Assembly (NCBI RefSeq): GCF_001274725.1
Contig: NZ_LGUF01000007.1
Location: forward strand, 706,001 to 770,000
DNA length: 64,000 bases
Origin: Sporosarcina globispora
GTDB lineage: Bacteria; Bacillota; Bacilli; Bacillales; Cytobacillaceae
Direction: 5' to 3'
The stretch's first letter is position 1. Every line of letters begins with the position of its first letter. Under the pieces are notes generated by a model. The model ran no database searches, was not told where the DNA came from, and saw only the letters and a list, made by a program, of their open reading frames with translations. Positions 1 to 7,742 of the stretch are shown here, in pieces. The position numbers were made by a program, and so were the translations under genes.

Positions 1-413
1 TATCCCATGAACAGCGTGTAGAAGAATTGCGCGAATTTATTCCAAATGCACAGAGCGAAGACTGGAGTGTCGTGGTGGCAGGCCAGCGTGTACAGGTAAT
101 CAAGGATACGCCTGCAGGAAAAGGAACCCTGCAATTCGGCACTGAAGTAGTCAGCGACTCTGATGGCACGGTTGCTGCCCTGCTCGGAGCCTCTCCGGGC
201 GCTTCGACAGCGGTTAACGTCATGCTTGAAGTATTGAATAAATGCTTCCCGCAGCATATGGAAGAGTGGCATTTTAAAATTAAGAAAATGATTCCGTCCT
301 ACGGTATGCAACTATCGGAAAACCCTGAGCTGTTTCGTGAGATTCATGAATCAACAGCGCAGGTGCTGGGACTGAGTGAAGCAGAAAATCAAAAAGAGCT
401 GGCCTATACTTGA
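1..413 (+). CDS. mqo: Malate:quinone oxidoreductase, C-terminal part (partial)
   Basis: The frame is open from the window edge, so only about the last 136 residues are present. The text contains stretches such as [12 protein letters not shown] and a C-terminal [16 protein letters not shown] region, which I recognise from the C-terminus of Mqo, the membrane-associated FAD enzyme that oxidises malate to oxaloacetate and passes electrons to menaquinone. The FAD-binding N-terminus lies outside the window. A hairpin terminator follows at once, so this is the end of its transcription unit. The methionine at 27 is internal and is not a start. The family call is from recognition, not from a search. 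Confidence 0.88.
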   Translation, partial: SHEQRVEELREFIPNAQSEDWSVVVAGQRVQVIKDTPAGKGTLQFGTEVVSDSDGTVAALLGASPGASTAVNVMLEVLNKCFPQHMEEWHFKIKKMIPSYGMQLSENPELFREIHESTAQVLGLSEAENQKELAYT

Positions 414-427
414 TCTTTACCAGATAG

Positions 428-463
428 AACCTTTGACCCAATGCGGGTTGAAGGTTTTTTTTT
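428..463 (+). terminator. Terminator of mqo
   Basis: Inverted arms AACCTT..ACCC and GGGT..AAGGTT close a hairpin followed by a run of eight to nine T. Confidence 0.85.
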
Positions 464-531
464 GTGAAAGCACACAGGAAACCGCTTCCAATTATGGCAT
501 CAGGATCGTTTGACAGCTGACAGAAAATGTA

Positions 532-560
532 TTGACTAAAATAATGATAATGATTATCAT
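532..560 (+). promoter_or_regulatory. Sigma-A type promoter of the efe operon
   Basis: TTGACT (532-537), a 17-bp spacer and TATCAT (555-560) precede efeO. The -10 hexamer lies inside the Fur box, so a bound repressor would block it. Confidence 0.7.
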
Positions 561-563
561 TAT
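541..563 (+). promoter_or_regulatory. Fur box upstream of efeO
   Basis: The sequence ATAATGATAATGATTATCAT and its next three bases form an almost perfect palindrome matching the classical Fur operator GATAATGATWATCATTATC. Inferred: iron-replete Fur represses the efeO-efeB-efeU operon. Confidence 0.92.
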
Positions 564-602
564 TGACAGGAATAATAGTTTGATATTATTGGAGGCTTAC
601 AT

Positions 603-1463
603 ATGAATAGGTTTATAAAAGTTACAGGCTTATTGATGCTATCATGCGGTATTTTAGCTGGCTGCGGTGAGGATGTTTCACATGAAACAGCTGAAAAAGA
701 AGAAAGTGTCCAGACAAAAGCCAGCAGCACAGAAAAGGAAGTTAGTACATATAAACAGTTTGCTATTGAGCAGCTGGATGAATTCGTAATGGCTACAGAA
801 GGGTTTGTGGAAGCCGTGAAGGCTGGAGACGTGGAAAAGGCAAAAGAGCTATATGCACCAGCCCGTATGTATTTTGAACGTTCAGAGCCAATTGCCGAGA
901 GCTTTGGTGACCTTGATCCGCGAATTGATGCCCGCCTGGCTGATATCCAGGCAGAAGGACAGGGAGAAGAAGAATGGTCCGGCTATCATAAACTTGAATA
1001 TGGACTTTGGGAAGAAGGTACAACAGAGGGGTATGAAGAGACAGCTGACCAGTTGCTGAAGGATGTAAAAGAACTGCGTGCAAAGGTTGAGACAGTTGAA
1101 GTGACTCCAGACTTAATGATTACAGGGGCAGTGGATCTTTTAAACGAAGTATCCACATCCAAAATAACAGGTGAAGAGGAAATTTACTCTCATACCGACT
1201 TGTATGACTTTAAAGCTAATGTGGAAGGCGCAGAGAAAATTTTTGAGATTTTCAAAGAGAAATTAACAGCAAAAGACGCTGATCTTGTAAAAAAACTGGA
1301 TGAAAACTTTACAGTATTGGATGATCTGCTCGCCAAATACGAGGACGGAAAAGGCGGTTATGTATCATACGAAAAACTAACACAGGAAGATACAAAAGCA
1401 CTGTCGTCAGCAGTTGACAATTTAGGAGAACCTTTAAGTCAAATGGCCATAGTTGTGGAGTGA
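603..1463 (+). CDS. efeO: EfeO/EfeM-type iron uptake lipoprotein (imelysin-like domain)
   Basis: A 286-residue lipoprotein: hydrophobic signal peptide with lipobox LAGC (Cys21), an acidic linker, then an imelysin-like (peptidase M75) domain. The family's HxxE metal motif is visible as HKLE at residues 129-132. In EfeUOB systems this extracellular protein is thought to deliver iron to the EfeU permease. ATG 603 follows TTGGAGG. Its stop is six bases before the efeB start. The gene order here is O-B-U, while B. subtilis has efeU first. Transcription should be iron-repressed through the upstream Fur box. Confidence 0.92.
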   Translation: MNRFIKVTGLLMLSCGILAGCGEDVSHETAEKEESVQTKASSTEKEVSTYKQFAIEQLDEFVMATEGFVEAVKAGDVEKAKELYAPARMYFERSEPIAESFGDLDPRIDARLADIQAEGQGEEEWSGYHKLEYGLWEEGTTEGYEETADQLLKDVKELRAKVETVEVTPDLMITGAVDLLNEVSTSKITGEEEIYSHTDLYDFKANVEGAEKIFEIFKEKLTAKDADLVKKLDENFTVLDDLLAKYEDGKGGYVSYEKLTQEDTKALSSAVDNLGEPLSQMAIVVE

Positions 1464-1468
1464 TCAAA

Positions 1469-2740
1469 ATGAACACAAAAGAAGAACAATCTTTATTCAA
1501 AAAAGGATTTTCCCGCCGTGAAATACTGAAAACTGCTGGGATCGGAAGTGCAGGTGTGATTCTGGGGGCTACAGGATTCTCAGGAATCTTAACTGCCTTT
1601 GGAGAAACTCCATTTGTGGATGATAACCATGAAACCAAAAACAAAGTAAATTTCTACGGCAAACATCAATCAGGCATACTAACGAAAAATCCTGAACACG
1701 CTTACTTTGTATCCTTGAATTGTACGGCAAAATCTAAAGTTGAATTAAAAGAAATGTTCCAGCTTTGGACTCGTTATAGTGTACAGCTGATGAATGGGCA
1801 TCTGGTTGAACCCGATTCAGCAAACAAGCTGCTTCCGGCTCCGGATACAGGAGAGGCTGTCGGACTCGATGCTTCACATTTGACCTTAACATTTGGCGTT
1901 GGCCCAAGTTTATTTGAGAAAAGTGAGCTTGGAATGGAACATATGAAGCCGCATGAACTAAAGGATTTACCCCATTTTCCAAAAGATCAGCTGGATCCGC
2001 GGTACGTCGGCGGAGATATCTGCATTCAGGCGTGTGCCGACGACCCGCAGGTTGCCTTCCATGCGGTGAGGAATTTAATTCGTTCGGCACGGGGCCTTGT
2101 GACGATGAGATGGTCACAGACTGGCTTCAATTCTTATGGAATGAAAGACAAAAAAAAGATGACGCCCCGAAACTTGTTTGCCTTTAAAGATGGCACAGGC
2201 AATCCAAATGTGGATGATACAAAAGAGATGGATGAGGTCGTGTGGGTACAGCCGGGTGAATCAGAGAGCTGGATGTCCGGCGGGTCTTACTTAGCTGTCA
2301 GACGAATCCAAATGCATCTTGAAACCTGGGATCGGACAGCTTTGCGCGAACAGGAGGCCACATTTGGCCGGCACCGCGACACAGGGGCCCCTATTGGGAA
2401 GAGCGATGAGTTTTCTGATATGGAAATAGAGCGGAAAGAAAATGGAAAATCAGTGGTTCCTGAGAATTCGCATGTATTTTTGGCAAGGCAAGTAAAAGAT
2501 CGGATGCTGCGGCGTTCATTTTCCTTCTCGGATGGAATCAACTCTGACACTGGATCCTTTGATGCCGGATTGCTGTTTATCTCGTTCCAGAAGAACCCTC
2601 AGCAATTCATCAACATTCAAAATAGTTTTGGACGGGCGGACAAATTAAATGAATATATAACCCATCGCGGCAGTGCGCTATTTGCTTGCTTCCCCGGCGT
2701 AAAAAAAGGCAGCTATCTTGGTGCCGGGCTGTTTGATTAG
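1469..2740 (+). CDS. efeB: EfeB, Tat-exported DyP-type heme peroxidase
   Basis: A 423-residue protein with a twin-arginine signal (SRREILK near residue 15, then a hydrophobic stretch), which implies folded export by Tat. The DyP signature FKDGTGNP carries the catalytic Asp at about residue 241, and a heme-region RHRDTGAP follows. Known role: heme peroxidase of the EfeUOB system, oxidising Fe(II) or handling iron outside the membrane. I chose ATG 1469 because GGAG at 1457-1460, inside the efeO end, sits eight bases upstream; an in-frame GTG at 1460 has no spacing for a ribosome binding site. It lies between efeO and efeU in a tight operon. Confidence 0.93.
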   Translation: MNTKEEQSLFKKGFSRREILKTAGIGSAGVILGATGFSGILTAFGETPFVDDNHETKNKVNFYGKHQSGILTKNPEHAYFVSLNCTAKSKVELKEMFQLWTRYSVQLMNGHLVEPDSANKLLPAPDTGEAVGLDASHLTLTFGVGPSLFEKSELGMEHMKPHELKDLPHFPKDQLDPRYVGGDICIQACADDPQVAFHAVRNLIRSARGLVTMRWSQTGFNSYGMKDKKKMTPRNLFAFKDGTGNPNVDDTKEMDEVVWVQPGESESWMSGGSYLAVRRIQMHLETWDRTALREQEATFGRHRDTGAPIGKSDEFSDMEIERKENGKSVVPENSHVFLARQVKDRMLRRSFSFSDGINSDTGSFDAGLLFISFQKNPQQFINIQNSFGRADKLNEYITHRGSALFACFPGVKKGSYLGAGLFD

Positions 2741-2752
2741 GGAGATGCTGAA

Positions 2753-4501
2753 ATGAAAAAACTGGTTTTTCCATTATTATGTTTATTCATGTTTTTCTCT
2801 CCAATGGCTGACGCAGAAGAGGATTACAGCGACCTGTTTATTTTAGTAGGGGATGCCATTATGAAAGTGAAGGCCGATGACTGGAAATCAGCCGAAGATC
2901 TTGTTGCGGATTTAGATCAATCCTGGCAGCAAGTGGAGAAAACGGACAGTAAAGAAGCAAAAAAGGTCGGCCAGACGATCTCAAAGTTAACGGCTGCTCT
3001 TGAAGAACATCAGAAAGAGGAGACGCTTCAGGCACTATCGAATGTATCCCATGCTCTCGTTAGTTTTGAAAAAGAACAAAATCCTGTAGACAAAGAGAAA
3101 CAGCGGGAAGAAGTGAAAAATGCCTTTAACCCCATTCTGGAGGATTTATCTGCATCCATAACAGAAGAAAATGCAGAAGGAGTCAGCACTCAATATCAGA
3201 ACCTTTTATCAATGTGGAATCGCAAGGAAAAAATTGTCCGTGACCAAAGCATTGCTCATTATGGCAAAATCGAAACACAAATGGGCTTTTTGCGGATAGC
3301 CTTAACACAGGACGAGAAAGATTTTGTGCAAATGAAGGACATTAGTGCCTCCTTATCTGCTGCTTTCAGCGAATTTGTATCTGGAAAAGAGATTAAAACA
3401 GAAGAGAACAATTATACTCTGCAGACTTTAGCTGATATTTTAGAAGATGTTTCTCAGGCAGTTGAAAACAGCCGAACAGACGAAGCTGTTGCTGGCTTAC
3501 AGCAGTTTCTGACAGTCTGGCCTTCTGTAGAAGGAGATGTACGGACAAGGAATGGGTCCCTATATACAAAACTGGAAAGTGAAATTCCGGTCATAGCAGG
3601 AAAACTGGCCTCTTCCAATGCGGATTTGGATGCCATTCAAGAGAAAGTTCTCCAGCATAAACAGGCAATTGAACTGATTCAGGAAAAACAAAATTATACA
3701 TTTTGGGATGCTGCATTAATCATGCTTCGCGAGGGTATGGAGGCATTGCTTATTGTATCGGCGCTTATCGCCTTCTTAAACAAAGCGAATGCCCGGGACC
3801 AGCAAAAGTGGATTTGGACGGGAGCGGCAGGAGGAATCATGATGAGCATCGCTGCGGCCGTTTTCATCAGCCAGGTATTTTCTTCTGCCACAGCGGGAGC
3901 AAACCGGGAAGTAATCGAGGGCGTAACAGGCATAATTGCCGTGGTTATGATGATTGGTGTCGGCATTTGGATGCACCAAAAGTCAAATATGAAAGCATGG
4001 AACCAATATGTCGAAAAGCAGCTTGGCTCTGCTTTATCAAAGGGGAGCATTATTTCCATGTCGCTTGTCAGCTTCCTGTCTATTTTTAGAGAAGGAGCGG
4101 AGACCATCATCTTTTATGCCGGAATGGCCCCTTCAATCAGCACAGGAAACCTGCTGACGGGCATTGGCGTCGCTGTTGTTATATTGAGCTTATTTGCCTT
4201 CTTGTTTATCCGCTACAGCAAAAAGATAGCGTTCGGCATTTACTTTAAGATTGCGACGGCTCTGATTTATTTCCTGGCCTTTAAGATCCTGGGTGTAAGC
4301 ATACATGCCCTGCAGATCACCAATAAGCTGGAAACCACCCAGATCAGCAGCCTGCCAATCATTAACTGGATGGGTTTCTATCCGACCATGGAATCCGTCA
4401 TACCGCAGCTTGTGCTGATTCTCATCTTTGTCATTACGAGTGTCATTCTAAAAAAACAGAGCAATAAACCGGATATGAAGGAAAGCTTTTCGAAAGCTTA
4501 A
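2753..4501 (+). CDS. efeU: EfeU, FTR1-family iron permease with long extracellular N-terminal domain
   Basis: A 582-residue protein. Residues 1-22 look like a cleaved signal peptide (ending ADAEE). Residues 23-310 are hydrophilic and helical, and an FTR1-type membrane domain with about seven segments occupies the last 260 residues. Both FTR1 iron motifs REGxE are present: REGMEAL near residue 326 and REGAETI near residue 446. The N-terminal extension may be an iron- or EfeO-docking domain; that is inference. It starts 12 bases after efeB and ends the Fur-regulated operon, with a terminator 25 bases later. Confidence 0.92.
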   Translation: MKKLVFPLLCLFMFFSPMADAEEDYSDLFILVGDAIMKVKADDWKSAEDLVADLDQSWQQVEKTDSKEAKKVGQTISKLTAALEEHQKEETLQALSNVSHALVSFEKEQNPVDKEKQREEVKNAFNPILEDLSASITEENAEGVSTQYQNLLSMWNRKEKIVRDQSIAHYGKIETQMGFLRIALTQDEKDFVQMKDISASLSAAFSEFVSGKEIKTEENNYTLQTLADILEDVSQAVENSRTDEAVAGLQQFLTVWPSVEGDVRTRNGSLYTKLESEIPVIAGKLASSNADLDAIQEKVLQHKQAIELIQEKQNYTFWDAALIMLREGMEALLIVSALIAFLNKANARDQQKWIWTGAAGGIMMSIAAAVFISQVFSSATAGANREVIEGVTGIIAVVMMIGVGIWMHQKSNMKAWNQYVEKQLGSALSKGSIISMSLVSFLSIFREGAETIIFYAGMAPSISTGNLLTGIGVAVVILSLFAFLFIRYSKKIAFGIYFKIATALIYFLAFKILGVSIHALQITNKLETTQISSLPIINWMGFYPTMESVIPQLVLILIFVITSVILKKQSNKPDMKESFSKA

Positions 4502-4525
4502 CACGCAATTTAAATTTAACCCTAG

Positions 4526-4546
4526 CCCCAGTGGTTGGGGTTTTTT
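4526..4546 (+). terminator. Terminator of the efe operon
   Basis: CCCCA (4526-4530) pairs with TGGGG (4536-4540), followed by six T. Confidence 0.75.
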
Positions 4547-4673
4547 GCTGCAAAATCACGTGTATGGCCCTTGCAACTTATGCGTGCGCCCCACTGCAAC
4601 CATACCTGCCTTTACTTTTAGCCGAAAATTTTACCATAATGGAGTATCGATTTGCGGAAAGGTGATTGTGAAT

Positions 4674-5122
4674 ATGATTTTTGCCGAGAAGCTGAAAAAG
4701 GAGAGGAAAGAGAAAGGGTGGTCTCAGGAGGAACTGGCTGAAAAGCTGTTTGTGAGCCGTCAGTCTGTCTCTAAGTGGGAAAATGGGAGAACTACCCCAG
4801 CATTGAAATCATTATTAAGCTGAGTGATCTGTTTGGGGTTACGATTGACGAATTATTAAGGAGTGATGAAGAATTGACAGAGAAAGTGATAAAGGACAGC
4901 AGGCAATTGACTTTTCCAAGATTGAAGGTCTTCTTTGATTGTTTATTTCTGATAGGATCCGCTATGCTAATCATTAAACTAAGCATTTTAGGCCTCAATC
5001 ATTTTACTGCTTTAGAAATTCCTCTTCGCGGGTCGTTTTTCTGGAATTTCGGCCCGCTGCTCTTAATGGCAGGCGGGGCGATTTTCTCTGACACATTAAA
5101 AAAGAAGTATAAAAATGAGTAA
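4674..5122 (+). pseudogene. XRE-family membrane-anchored regulator, frameshifted
   Basis: The first frame encodes a complete XRE helix-turn-helix (FAEKLKKERKEKGWSQEELA, then LFVSRQSVSKWENGR) but leaves register after WENG and stops at about 4823. The expected continuation YPSIEIIIKLSDLFGVTIDELL is read in another frame and runs to 5122, with two membrane segments (FFDCLFLIGSAMLIIKL and FFWNFGPLLLMAGGAIF). Adding one base near 4792 restores one protein of about 150 residues. This is either a true 1-bp deletion or a sequencing error. ATG 4674 is preceded by AAAGG. Intact relatives are repressors with a membrane tail of unknown ligand. Confidence 0.8.
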
Positions 5123-5206
5123 CTCAATCCTGCATTCTTGTGCATAGATTGTCGGGCTAACACCATACAGCTCCTGCTATTCTGTAGTTACAAGGAGGTC
5201 ATCGAC

Positions 5207-6079
5207 ATGGATTTGCTGCAAAACGTGAATCAGGCAATGAAGTATATCGAAGAACATTTAACAAATGAGATCGACTTCAAAGAAGCGGCAAGGATATCGT
5301 ATTGTTCGGAATATCATTTTAAAAGAATGTTTTCCTTCCTTGCTGGGGTAACGCTTTCCGAATATGTCCGCAGAAGACGTCTGACATTGGCTGCCTTTGA
5401 TCTGAAGGATAAGAATGCCAAGATCATTGATATAGCCATGAAATATGGGTATAGCTCGCCTGATTCGTTTACGAGGGCGTTCCAGCTGCTTCATGGCATC
5501 ACCCCGTCTGAAGCAAGGAGCAATGGCCACGCCCTAAAGGCTTATCCGCCGCTGACCTTCCATTTATCGATAAAGGGAGGAACTGAAATGAACTATCGAA
5601 TCGTGGAAAAAGAGGCATTTCGGATTGTGGGCATAAAGAAGCGGGTGCCAATCATTTTTAACGGAGTGAATCCGGAAATTGCAGCCATGTGGAAGAGCTT
5701 AGATGAAAAAATGATTCTAAAGCTCAAGAGTCTATCGAATACAGAGCCATCTGGTCTGATCAGTGCTTCAGCCAATTTTTCTGAAGGAAGAATGGAAGAA
5801 AAGGGAGAGCTTGATCATTATATCGGAGCAGCCACCACAATGGAATGTCCGGGCGGGATGGTCTCTCTTGAGGTTGCAGCCTGTTCATGGGCGGTATTTG
5901 AAGCGGTGGGGCCTTTCCCTGAAACGCTTCAGAATGTCTGGGGCCGGATTTATTCGGAATGGTTTCCTTCCTCTTCCTATCAGCAAATAGAAGGGCCGGA
6001 AATCCTTTGGAATGAAAGCAAAGATACTGCTTCTCCAGCATTCCGCAGTGGAATCTGGATCCCGGTTGCGAAAAAATAG
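5207..6079 (+). CDS. AraC-family regulator with GyrI-like effector-binding domain
   Basis: About 290 residues. The N-terminal third carries two AraC/XylS helix-turn-helix motifs ([20 protein letters not shown] and [20 protein letters not shown]). From about residue 125 a GyrI-like/SOUL-type small-molecule binding domain begins ([20 protein letters not shown]) and runs to the end. Such proteins act as drug- or metabolite-responsive activators; the ligand is unknown. ATG 5207 is chosen because AAGGAGG (5192-5198) lies nine bases upstream; the open frame extends further upstream without a binding site. It stands alone between the frameshifted XRE gene and a terminator. Confidence 0.88.
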   Translation: MDLLQNVNQAMKYIEEHLTNEIDFKEAARISYCSEYHFKRMFSFLAGVTLSEYVRRRRLTLAAFDLKDKNAKIIDIAMKYGYSSPDSFTRAFQLLHGITPSEARSNGHALKAYPPLTFHLSIKGGTEMNYRIVEKEAFRIVGIKKRVPIIFNGVNPEIAAMWKSLDEKMILKLKSLSNTEPSGLISASANFSEGRMEEKGELDHYIGAATTMECPGGMVSLEVAACSWAVFEAVGPFPETLQNVWGRIYSEWFPSSSYQQIEGPEILWNESKDTASPAFRSGIWIPVAKK

Positions 6080-6116
6080 GACTCCCTGGCCATAGCTATT
6101 GGAGTCCACCCTTTTT
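6079..6116 (+). terminator. Terminator of the AraC-family gene
   Basis: GGACTCC (6079-6085) and GGAGTCC (6101-6107) pair, followed by a T-rich tail. The first base belongs to the stop codon. Confidence 0.75.
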
Positions 6117-6142
6117 AAAATAAGTATTAAAATTTGAATATG

Positions 6143-6210
6143 GATAACTGTCTAGCTGTAGCGCCTACCCCCTCGAGGTGTCGGGGGTGGGCAAGGCGCT
6201 TCCGCTTTTC
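6143..6210 (+). repeat. Interspersed repeat copy R1 (short form)
   Basis: Starts TGTCTAGCTGTAGCGCC, contains CCCCCTCGAGGTGTCGGGGG, and ends GGCGCTTCCGCTTTTC. It folds as a hairpin with arms AGCGCC..CCCCC and GGGGG..GGCGCT. Its GCTTTTC end touches the stop codon of the minus-strand yvrJ-like gene. Confidence 0.9.
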
Positions 6211-6347
6211 TATTCTTTCAGCCGATCCGGCAATCCCTGGATTGAGGACACGACCACATCGAGCTTGGCTTCAATCCGGTTCAGCAGAAAAAGCGTAACC
6301 ACAATCGGGAAGCCGAGTTCGCTGATCAGGGTGACCATCTGTTCCAT
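6210..6347 (-). CDS. YvrJ-family small membrane protein
   Basis: A 45-residue protein starting MEQMVTLISELGFPIVVTLF and continuing with LLNRIEAKLD. The family's hallmark is one hydrophobic helix containing GFPIVVT followed by RIEAKLD. The start follows AAAGGAG with eight bases of spacing. YvrJ proteins are typically found next to sigma factors and DUF1659/DUF2922 proteins; no biochemical role is established. It is the last gene of the minus-strand cluster 7549-6210, but a terminator-like hairpin lies between it and the DUF2922 gene, so its expression may depend on partial read-through. Confidence 0.82.
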   Translation of the reverse strand: MEQMVTLISELGFPIVVTLFLLNRIEAKLDVVVSSIQGLPDRLKE

Positions 6348-6377
6348 CCTGCATGCTCCTTTCTTTTTTCAAATCTA

Positions 6378-6411
6378 TAAAAAAGGCCGGGTTCCAAAGA
6401 ATCCGGCCTCT
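6378..6411 (-). terminator. Terminator between the DUF2922 and YvrJ genes
   Basis: Read on the minus strand, GGCCGG and CCGGCC arms (6408-6403 and 6390-6385) with an 12-nt loop are followed by a T run. Confidence 0.75.
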
Positions 6412-6416
6412 TTCCC

Positions 6417-6635
6417 TTACACTAATTCGTAATCTGTTACATTGCGCTCTACTAATCTAGCGCCCTTGGCAGAAACAAGGTCGCCGCCATTGCCGTCAAA
6501 TGCGCTGGCTGCAATGATCTGTTCCATCGCTGCCTTCACAGCTGCTTGATCGATCGGTTCCTTCGGGCTGTCGACCGATAATTTGGTTTGCTTGCCCATT
6601 TCTGTTTGAAATGTCATTTCAAGTGATTTCGCCAC
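6417..6635 (-). CDS. DUF2922 family protein
   Basis: A 72-residue protein (SLEMTFQTEMGKQTKLSVDS, ending VSAKGARLVERNVTDYELV) with the pattern of DUF2922, a short beta-rich family of unknown function. I chose GTG at 6635 because AGGAGG lies eight bases upstream; a GTG nine bases earlier overlaps the binding site. It follows the DUF1659 gene by 33 bases on the same strand and would be co-transcribed with it. DUF1659, DUF2922 and YvrJ genes travel together across Firmicutes, often with a sigma factor as here, which suggests one shared structure or process. Confidence 0.85.
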   Translation of the reverse strand: MAKSLEMTFQTEMGKQTKLSVDSPKEPIDQAAVKAAMEQIIAASAFDGNGGDLVSAKGARLVERNVTDYELV

Positions 6636-6668
6636 TTCTTTCACCTCCTGCTTTTTTTTCTACAAGAA

Positions 6669-6887
6669 TTAGCCTACGATATCAAAGCTGTCATTTCTGT
6701 TCAGCTCAGCCAGCGGGTAGCTTGATAATCCTGCGATTGCTTGTCCCACTGTGAAAAGCTGGTCCGCTGTTGCGGATGGCTTCACGCTGTTATAGGTTTT
6801 TGATTTGTAAACAGGTTTGCCCTGCTCGTTCAGACCCGTTTCAAAAACCAGGCGAAGCTTTGAATCAACGATGATTGCCTGTGCCAT
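6669..6887 (-). CDS. DUF1659 family protein
   Basis: A 72-residue protein (MAQAIIVDSKLRLVFETGLN, then QGKPVYKSKTYNSVKPSATADQL) matching my recall of DUF1659, a small family of unknown function paired with DUF2922. It starts behind GGGAGG. It is the first gene of the DUF1659-DUF2922(-YvrJ) operon. Twenty-five bases upstream lies an element nearly identical to one in front of the winged-helix gene at 8555, probably the promoter used by the adjacent sigma factor. Confidence 0.85.
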   Translation of the reverse strand: MAQAIIVDSKLRLVFETGLNEQGKPVYKSKTYNSVKPSATADQLFTVGQAIAGLSSYPLAELNRNDSFDIVG

Positions 6888-6912
6888 TCGTGCTCACCTC
6901 CCTTTCACCTAT

Positions 6913-6944
6913 ATAATCGAAATGAAGACTGTAAAAAGACAGGG
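6913..6944 (-). promoter_or_regulatory. Candidate alternative-sigma promoter, copy A
   Basis: On the minus strand: CCCTGTCTTTTT, six variable bases, TTCATTTCGATTAT. TGTCTT and GATTAT are 17 bp apart, as for -35 and -10 hexamers. The identical blocks with identical spacing occur at 8582-8613. The hexamers do not resemble the sigma-A consensus. Confidence 0.75.
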
Positions 6945-6982
6945 TGCGAAAAAATTTTTATTAGAATTTATTTGTTGAACTT

Positions 6983-7051
6983 TGATAACTGTCTAGCTCC
7001 AGCGCCTACCCCCTCGAGGTGTCGGGGGTGGGCAAGGCCGCTTCCGCTTTC
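6983..7051 (+). repeat. Interspersed repeat copy R2 (short form)
   Basis: Same element as R1 (TGTCTAGCTCCAGCGCCT to GCTTCCGCTTTC). It lies between the sigma-factor gene and its presumed target operon; its GCTTTC end is three bases from the sigma-factor stop codon. Confidence 0.9.
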
Positions 7052-7054
7052 TAA

Positions 7055-7549
7055 TTAATGGCGATATTCCTGCTGAAGTGAGGTCCTAAGCTTCGCCAAT
7101 GCGCCTTTTTTCCAGTCCTTCACCGCTGAAACGCTTACTCCATGCTGTTCGGCGATCTGACTGGTTGATAAATCATAGAGGAAGGATGAAATCACCCAGA
7201 TGGTCTGATTTTTGGTGAGGCCATCACAGTAAGAAAGAAGCTGAGCATCTTCCAGGGGCCTGTCTTTATAAGGAGCTTCCGCTGAGGACCAGAATTTTTC
7301 ATCCTGTGTGACAGTGCTGTTTTTCTGCAGGCTGGATTTTCTCAATTCATCAATCATTTTCTGCTTAACGGCGGAATAGGCAAACGTCAGGAAGTTTCCC
7401 TTTGCAGGATCAAATTGATTCCACACCTCCCAAAGCCGGATGAGGCCGATCTGAAAATACTCTTCCTGATTTTTATATATGCTCAAAGATCGAATAATCT
7501 GGTGAATCATAGGTTCATATTGTTCTGCCGCTTGTTCAAAGCTCTCCAT
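7055..7549 (-). CDS. Sigma-70 family alternative sigma factor (SigO/YvrI neighbourhood type)
   Basis: A 164-residue protein. Residues about 10-75 resemble sigma region 2 (EEYFQIGLIRLWEVWNQFDP, then FLTFAYSAVKQKMIDELRK). Residues about 110-158 resemble region 4 (LSTSQIAEQHGVSVSAVKDW, a helix-turn-helix). No region 3 is visible, as in ECF-like factors. ATG 7549 follows AAGGGA. It lies beside DUF1659, DUF2922 and YvrJ genes, an arrangement recalling the yvrI-yvrHa-yvrJ locus of B. subtilis, although there the sigma activity is split between two proteins. Inferred targets are the two genes preceded by the shared element at 6913 and 8582. No anti-sigma gene is evident nearby. Confidence 0.82.
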   Translation of the reverse strand: MESFEQAAEQYEPMIHQIIRSLSIYKNQEEYFQIGLIRLWEVWNQFDPAKGNFLTFAYSAVKQKMIDELRKSSLQKNSTVTQDEKFWSSAEAPYKDRPLEDAQLLSYCDGLTKNQTIWVISSFLYDLSTSQIAEQHGVSVSAVKDWKKGALAKLRTSLQQEYRH

Positions 7550-7656
7550 GCTGGAATCCCTTCAGGAAAGCGCGCTCTCTAAGTATTCCCGGGTAGCTCT
7601 AACATAGCTTTTAATCCTTTTTTATGCGAATTGAGAAAAAGCCGTAAAGTCGGCAG

Positions 7657-7740
7657 TTACCCCCCTTAACTCCGGAGTTAGGGGGTCTAAGTCCAGAGTT
7701 AGGGGGTCTAACTTGGAAATAACGGGTAGTAACGAAGTTT
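7657..7740. repeat. Four-unit array with exact 21-bp period
   Basis: Units begin at 7657 (TTACCCCCC), 7678 (TTAGGGGGTCTAAGTCCAGAG), 7699 (TTAGGGGGTCTAACTTGG) and 7720 (TAACGGGTAGTAAC). The spacing is 21 bp each time. Units one and two together form an imperfect palindrome centred on CTCCGGAG. Confidence 0.85.
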
Positions 7741-7742
7741 TT

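Noticed and set aside
4785-4800. Programmed ribosomal frameshift in the XRE gene
   Set aside because: No slippery heptamer, internal Shine-Dalgarno at the right distance, or downstream hairpin is visible at the junction.
7657-7740. Plasmid replication iterons beside the winged-helix gene
   Set aside because: The winged-helix protein is only vaguely initiator-like and the same 21-bp periodic architecture occurs in four other unrelated gaps, so an origin is not supported.
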